Assembly: GCA_001013295.1 (NCBI GenBank) | Contig: LAZY01000022.1 | Coordinates: 62,001 to 126,000, forward strand | DNA from: Chryseobacterium indologenes | GTDB taxonomy: Bacteria > Bacteroidota > Bacteroidia > Flavobacteriales > Weeksellaceae | Direction: 5' to 3' | Length of the DNA: 64,000 nucleotides | Part shown: one piece after another, positions 59,754 to 64,000 of the stretch | How the letters are laid out: every line of letters starts with the position of its first letter | How positions within the stretch are numbered: the first letter of the stretch is position 1 | Translations under genes and position numbers: made by a program | Notes under the pieces: generated by a model | What the model saw: only the letters and a program-made list of their open reading frames with translations | Database searches by the model: none | Told to the model about the DNA's origin: nothing

Positions 59754-60511
59754 TACTTCTTACCGATAAAATTTAAACGAACATCTGTGTTAGGAACAAT
59801 CTCAGGATTTTTCTTGAAACATTCAATATACAGATCTCTGAGTTTCACTCCTGTAGGAATAGCTTCTCCTTTTGCAAAGAATTTCATATTATCTCCTCCC
59901 AGCGCAAGATAATCCGAAGTGGCAATATAATAGTCTTTGTTCGGATCGATAGCTTTTCCGTTAATTAAAGATTGGATCAGCTTTCCGTTGTTGGTTTCAA
60001 TATATAAATGAGAAACCGGATTGTTTACCTGTGTTTTTGCATAATATTCAAAAAGCGCTGGTAGGTCTGTTCCTTTCATTTTCACAATGATCAGTTCATT
60101 TTCGAAAGGCATTACTTCAAAAACATTTTTCAGCATAATATCTCCTTTCCCGATCGTTGTACGGATTCCTCCTATATTGATCAGAGCAGCATCTGCATTC
60201 TGTTTAAGATGAGTCTTCGCCCACAGATCACCGCCTTCAAGGGTATAATCGGCTAAAAGATTTCCCAGATTGCTATTGTCCCCTTGCTTTGTAAGATCTA
60301 CATTAGTATGTGAGATCTTCTGGTTCATTTCTCTGTCCAGTTTCTGCTTGTAGGGTGCAATAAACTTTACAAACTCCTCGTCATTTTTCAGCTCATTATT
60401 AATAGAAATATTTTTCTGGGTCTTCACCTCTGCAAGCTGTAGCGTAGAAGCTGTTTTGCAGGCAGTAAGCGAGGCCAGGGCAATTCCTAGTAATAAGAAT
60501 TTATTTTTCAT
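59753..60511 (-). CDS. 5'-nucleotidase, C-terminal substrate-binding half, lipoprotein
   Basis: 252 residues from the ATG at 60511 (three codons shorter than the longest frame). Lipobox ASLTACK at about residue 17. The 5'-nucleotidase C-terminal domain shows NLGNLLADYTLEGGDLWAKT, INIGGIRTTIGKGD, VMPFENELIIVKMKG, and DYLALGGDNMKFF. It provides the nucleoside-binding stacking residues for the metallophosphatase encoded next, so the usual single enzyme is split in two. It is probably anchored in the membrane facing the periplasm. Confidence 0.88.
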   Translation of the reverse strand: MKNKFLLLGIALASLTACKTASTLQLAEVKTQKNISINNELKNDEEFVKFIAPYKQKLDREMNQKISHTNVDLTKQGDNSNLGNLLADYTLEGGDLWAKTHLKQNADAALINIGGIRTTIGKGDIMLKNVFEVMPFENELIIVKMKGTDLPALFEYYAKTQVNNPVSHLYIETNNGKLIQSLINGKAIDPNKDYYIATSDYLALGGDNMKFFAKGEAIPTGVKLRDLYIECFKKNPEIVPNTDVRLNFIGKK

Positions 60512-60697
60512 ATGTTGCAAATTATTTTTTATAAGGTCATATGCAATCGCTGTTTCTTTTTGTAAACAATTTCGGTCATAACGATTTCATACAATCTTTT
60601 AGTATATGCAAATATAACTATATGTATAATAAAACATTATTATTTATTATAAATTCTTAAGGTAAATGACTAAATTTGACAAAAATAATTCGAACAG

Positions 60698-61570
60698 ATG
60701 AGCATTTTAAAAGGAGTAGGTGTTGCATTGGTAACACCCTTTAATGAAGATTTATCCGTTGACTTCGATAGTTTGACAAAACTGGTGGAGTATAATATTG
60801 AAAACGGAACCAATTATTTGGTAGTATTGGGAACTACGGCAGAGGCAGCAACGCTTTCTGATGAAGAGAAGAAACAGGTAATTGAGCATATCATTAAGGT
60901 AAATAATAAACGTCTTCCTTTGGTATTGGGAATTGGCGGTAACAATACTCTTGAGGTCAAGAAACAGATTGAGGAGGCAGATCTTTCTGCATTTGAAGCT
61001 GTACTTTCCGTATCACCGTACTATAACAAGCCTAATCAGGAAGGTCTGTATCAGCACTATAAAGTTTTAGCCTCTACAGGTAAAAAAATTATCATCTATA
61101 ATGTACCTTCAAGAACAGGACAGAATATTGAGGCAGATACTACGATCCGTCTTGCAAAAGAGTTTTCTAACCTTTTTATGATCAAGGAAGCGGCACCAAA
61201 TATTTTACAGTATTTTGATATTCTGAGAAAGAAACCTGAAGGTTTTTCTTTAGTATCTGGAGATGACGAATACACACTTCCGGTAACACTTGCAGGTGGA
61301 AACGGTGTGATTTCTGTGATAGGGCAGGCATATCCGAAAGAATTTTCTACCATGGTACAATTAGCCTTGGATGGTAAAGTAAATGAAGCTTATGAGATTC
61401 ACAACAAGCTGGTAGAAATTACCCGTCTTATTTTTGCAGAAGGAAACCCTTGTGGTATTAAAGTGATTCTTGCAGAAAAAGGAATTATTAAAAATTATTT
61501 AAGACTTCCTTTGGTAGCTGCTTCAGAAGGGCTTTATGCAAAAATTAAAGCTGAAATGAGTAACATTTAA
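60698..61570 (+). CDS. dapA: 4-hydroxy-tetrahydrodipicolinate synthase
   Basis: 290 residues, the standard length. The class I aldolase features are LGTTAEAATL (Thr pair), SPYYNKPNQEG (catalytic Tyr), NVPSRTGQNI and the Schiff-base Lys in MIKEAAPN. It condenses pyruvate with aspartate semialdehyde, the first step of lysine and diaminopimelate synthesis. Single gene with a clear terminator region after it. Confidence 0.95.
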   Translation: MSILKGVGVALVTPFNEDLSVDFDSLTKLVEYNIENGTNYLVVLGTTAEAATLSDEEKKQVIEHIIKVNNKRLPLVLGIGGNNTLEVKKQIEEADLSAFEAVLSVSPYYNKPNQEGLYQHYKVLASTGKKIIIYNVPSRTGQNIEADTTIRLAKEFSNLFMIKEAAPNILQYFDILRKKPEGFSLVSGDDEYTLPVTLAGGNGVISVIGQAYPKEFSTMVQLALDGKVNEAYEIHNKLVEITRLIFAEGNPCGIKVILAEKGIIKNYLRLPLVAASEGLYAKIKAEMSNI

Positions 61571-61652
61571 AAAACGAAAAGTGAACAATGAATAGTCAGC
61601 AATGGATTGTAAATTCAAGTGATTTTCAATGATCATTATTCAAAATAAACTC

Positions 61653-61684
61653 AAGTGAAAGGCTCCGGCTTTTCACTTTTTTTA
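61653..61684 (+). terminator. terminator after dapA
   Basis: AAGTGAAA pairs with TTTCACTT (61653-61660 and 61671-61678 region) across a GGCTCCGGCT loop, with a run of seven T. Confidence 0.7.
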
Positions 61685-61719
61685 ATCATCAGAACACAAT
61701 ATAATAGTTTTATAAGAAT

Positions 61720-62217
61720 ATGAAATTTATACAAGCAACAGAAAAAGACATTCCTTTGATTCAGAATCTGGCCAGGAGGTCATGGGAAAATGCATATGCG
61801 GATATTCTTTCAGCAGAACAGATGGAGTATATGCTTTCCGAAATGTATTCCGAGACCGAAATTAAAAATCATCTTCTGAATCCTGCCTATCATTATTACC
61901 TGATTCAGGATCAGGATTCCTATGAAGGTTTTATCGGGTATGAACATGATTATGAAGAAAAAACCACCAAACTGCACCGTATTTACCTGGTTCCGGAAAG
62001 CAAAGGAAAAGGTTTGGGAAAAGCAGCCCTTCAGTTTCTAAACGATAAAGTCTCAGAAAATAACAACGAAAGAATTATTCTGAATGTCAATAAACATAAT
62101 GCTGCCAGAAATTTCTATGAGTCTCAGGGATACAGGGTTTATGACGAGGGTGTTTTTGATATTGGCAACGGGTTTGTAATGGACGATTATATGATGGAAT
62201 TTCTAATTCACATATAA
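61720..62217 (+). CDS. GNAT family N-acetyltransferase
   Basis: 165 residues. The N-terminus is IQATEKDIPLIQNLARRSW, and motif A is YLVPESKGKGLGKAALQFL near residue 90, with NVNKHNAARNFYESQGY at the C-terminus, a pattern shared with spermidine and diamine acetyltransferase-like GNATs. The substrate is not known. Confidence 0.9.
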   Translation: MKFIQATEKDIPLIQNLARRSWENAYADILSAEQMEYMLSEMYSETEIKNHLLNPAYHYYLIQDQDSYEGFIGYEHDYEEKTTKLHRIYLVPESKGKGLGKAALQFLNDKVSENNNERIILNVNKHNAARNFYESQGYRVYDEGVFDIGNGFVMDDYMMEFLIHI

Positions 62218-62510
62218 ATGACTTAAAATTTTGTAACTTTATCCTGTAATTCTATAACAGGTGACTTCTTTTTTTGAGCCATCTTTGCTTCAGAACCAAA
62301 TCACTTATAACAATACATTCATATGCTTGGTTTTGAGCTGACATAGCTTTTTATCAGTATATTTTTTTCATCCTTAGTGTTTAAATTCCTGTATTCTCAG
62401 ATACAGGAGTTTTTTGTATTTATGTAATGTAGAAAAAATATAAGCCTATTTCACTTTTAATTGAAATAAATTATTATATTTACTAAAAATTTGGCTTATT
62501 TATTACTAGG

Positions 62511-63092
62511 ATGAAAATGTATGTTAAATTTGATTTCAACGCCCTTTGCAAAAAGGTGTTGGACGAGAAACTTAAAGAGCACGGTCTGAAGTACCGGTTG
62601 CTGAATTTTGGTGAAGTGGAATTCTATGAGCCCTTTACCCAGGAGCAACATCATCTTTTTAAGAAGAATCTTGGCGAATATGGTATTGAGATCATAGAAA
62701 GTCAGAAGACCGCTTTGGTTCAGAAAATAAAAGATGCTATTGTAGAGCTTGTTTTTTCTGATGAGATTATTCCGGTAAAGGCATCCATTTATATTTCTGA
62801 AAAACTGAATCACAGCTATGGATACCTTTCCAACCTCTTTTCAGAAGTAGCTTATACTTCCATAGAAAACTTTATTATTCTTCAGAAAATAGAACATGCA
62901 AAAGCTCTGATCATCCGAAATAAGCAGAGCCTTACAGAAATAGCCCACAAACTGAATTATTCCAGTGTGGCCCACCTAAGTACCCAATTTAAAAATACCA
63001 CTGGAATCACGCCCTCCCAGTTTCAGAAAATTATAGGGAGGCGAAGAAGAGCCCAAAGCGCGGCCATAAACCCTAAAATGCAGTATGAATAA
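62511..63092 (+). CDS. AraC family regulator (short form)
   Basis: 193 residues. The first 80 residues (MYVKFDFNALCKKVLDEKL) are a small sensor-like domain seen in a set of Chryseobacterium AraC proteins. The C-terminal double HTH (about 100-180) contains SIYISEKLNHSYGYLSNLF and NKQSLTEIAHKLNYSSVAHLS with TGITPSQFQKI. The next gene, an atypical receiver, starts 8 bases before its stop, so the pair is made together. Confidence 0.88.
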   Translation: MKMYVKFDFNALCKKVLDEKLKEHGLKYRLLNFGEVEFYEPFTQEQHHLFKKNLGEYGIEIIESQKTALVQKIKDAIVELVFSDEIIPVKASIYISEKLNHSYGYLSNLFSEVAYTSIENFIILQKIEHAKALIIRNKQSLTEIAHKLNYSSVAHLSTQFKNTTGITPSQFQKIIGRRRRAQSAAINPKMQYE

Positions 63093-63534
63093 AGAATTTC
63101 TGAACGTCATAGTAGCAGATAACGACGAAAACACTTTGATTTTTTTTAAAAATATTTTGAAAGAGCTGAAAATCTCTATAAAAGTTCAATGCTTCAGCAA
63201 CGGAAAAAGTTTGATGGAATATTTTAATAACGATGATGCAGTAGTTCCTGAACTTGTTTTTATAAAATACAGAATTCCCGGAAAAGACAGCATGGAATGT
63301 CTGGATGAAATTCGGGCAGATCTGAAATTCAGTAATATGGTAACCGCTATTTATTCGGAGCCTATACCGGAAGTTGAAATTGAAGATATTTTTGTAAAAG
63401 GTGCTAATATCTATATGAAAAAACCTGAATCTTTTGATACGTTAAAGAAGGTACTTACCGAAGTGATTACGATCAATTGGCAGTACTATACTTCAGGGCT
63501 GAATAAAGAGAATTTTATCCTGAAAGTATTATGA
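63085..63534 (+). CDS. receiver-domain protein lacking the phospho-Asp
   Basis: 149 residues, one receiver domain. The acidic pair is VADNDEN, the later Ser is in AIYSEP and the conserved Lys in MKKPES. The phosphorylatable position, however, reads ELVFIKYRIPG, where LxxLD is usual, so Asp is replaced by Lys. It is probably a pseudo-receiver that signals by binding rather than phosphorylation. It overlaps the AraC gene by 8 bases, suggesting direct control of that regulator. Confidence 0.85.
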   Translation: MNKEFLNVIVADNDENTLIFFKNILKELKISIKVQCFSNGKSLMEYFNNDDAVVPELVFIKYRIPGKDSMECLDEIRADLKFSNMVTAIYSEPIPEVEIEDIFVKGANIYMKKPESFDTLKKVLTEVITINWQYYTSGLNKENFILKVL

Positions 63535-64000
63535 ATACTTGATTTTTTAATTTTTAATGCGCAAGAAGGGATTTATATTTATAGCATACTATTCACAAAT
63601 AAGTGAAAATTTTATAACTAATGATTAAAATAATATAAAATAGATTTCGATTAATATTCTGACATTTGTATCAGTAAGCTCAGTGACACAAATTTGACTA
63701 TATAGAAGAAGATACAGATGAATGAAGACTAATTGTTTCTGAAAGAACAAAAAATATATAAATCACGATGTTAGTTAACAAAATGAATTATATTGATTTC
63801 CAATTTTAAAGCATAGAAGATCTTTAAACAAAACGGTACAATCATGAAAACTTAAGGTAGTTGGGGATATTTTTATTCGTTTCATTCCCTCATCTCCACC
63901 TACACACAGTTAGTTTTTATAATAAGCAAGTTGGAAAAATAATTCATTTTGTTTTTTATAATTTATTTTAATAGTGGCGGCCTTGATTTATATTCAAATA
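63535..64000. other. intergenic end of window, no gene seen
   Basis: About 466 very AT-rich bases without a credible reading frame or hairpin. It may hold the promoter of a gene beyond the edge. Confidence 0.6.

Overview
This is a low-GC window from a flavobacterium, most likely Chryseobacterium or a close relative. Three things point there. Promoters have the Bacteroidota form (TTG, 17-23 bases, then TAnnTTTG). The genes include flavobacterial families: PorZ with a type IX sorting domain, the HAD/PRTase/TerD/TelA/TerC cluster, malate:quinone oxidoreductase, a DUF6493 pair, and a two-protein 5'-nucleotidase. There are also several palindromic intergenic repeats. No rRNA gene, canonical tRNA gene, complete insertion sequence, prophage or CRISPR array was seen.
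Layout. 1-2.5 kb: end of an exonuclease gene, then a leftward MarR-GIY-YIG-DUF1330-like-hydrolase operon. 2.6-11.5 kb: a large unrecognised protein, two tandem DUF6493 proteins and a SWIM zinc-finger protein. 11.6-12.7 kb: a VOC protein and repeat-rich DNA. 12.8-17.5 kb: a Ro60-like (TROVE-vWA) gene, a hypothetical gene, a nucleoside hydrolase, a DUF6584-like protein and a 73-residue CxxC protein, then about 400 bases of structured, tRNA-like RNA elements. 17.5-18.3 kb: two HTH proteins. 19-23 kb: a SulP transporter and an EF-G-like GTPase behind an attenuator-like leader. 23.3-29.4 kb: the Ter cluster. 29.5-33.5 kb: a LuxR-type two-component system with a membrane protein and a lipoprotein. 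33.6-43.1 kb: TetR/DUF1348, a catalase-family protein, FKBP, Rrf2 with an NAD(P)H-binding protein and an MBL-MoaF protein, an M23 peptidase and GpsA. 43.2-45.9 kb: three surface proteins. 46.4-63.5 kb: Mqo, an ANT(6)-like protein, a GMC oxidoreductase, SDR, a GH63-like hydrolase, PorZ/RecO, the split 5'-nucleotidase, DapA, and an AraC/receiver pair.
The two most striking signals are these. (1) In the TROVE locus, three transcription units share one promoter architecture (TRCGYA, 7 bases, TGCGYA, 13 bases, TTTG). The third unit runs into an RNA in which the 3' half of a tRNA-like fold comes before the 5' half. That is the circularly permuted arrangement expected of a bacterial Y RNA (YrlA-type tRNA mimic) that would partner the Ro60-like protein. 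No RtcB, archease or RtcR-like gene is in the window. (2) The EF-G-like gene is preceded by a 28-codon leader ORF whose last codons can pair over 11 bp with the arm and loop of a downstream terminator hairpin. This is the layout of ribosome-stalling attenuation.
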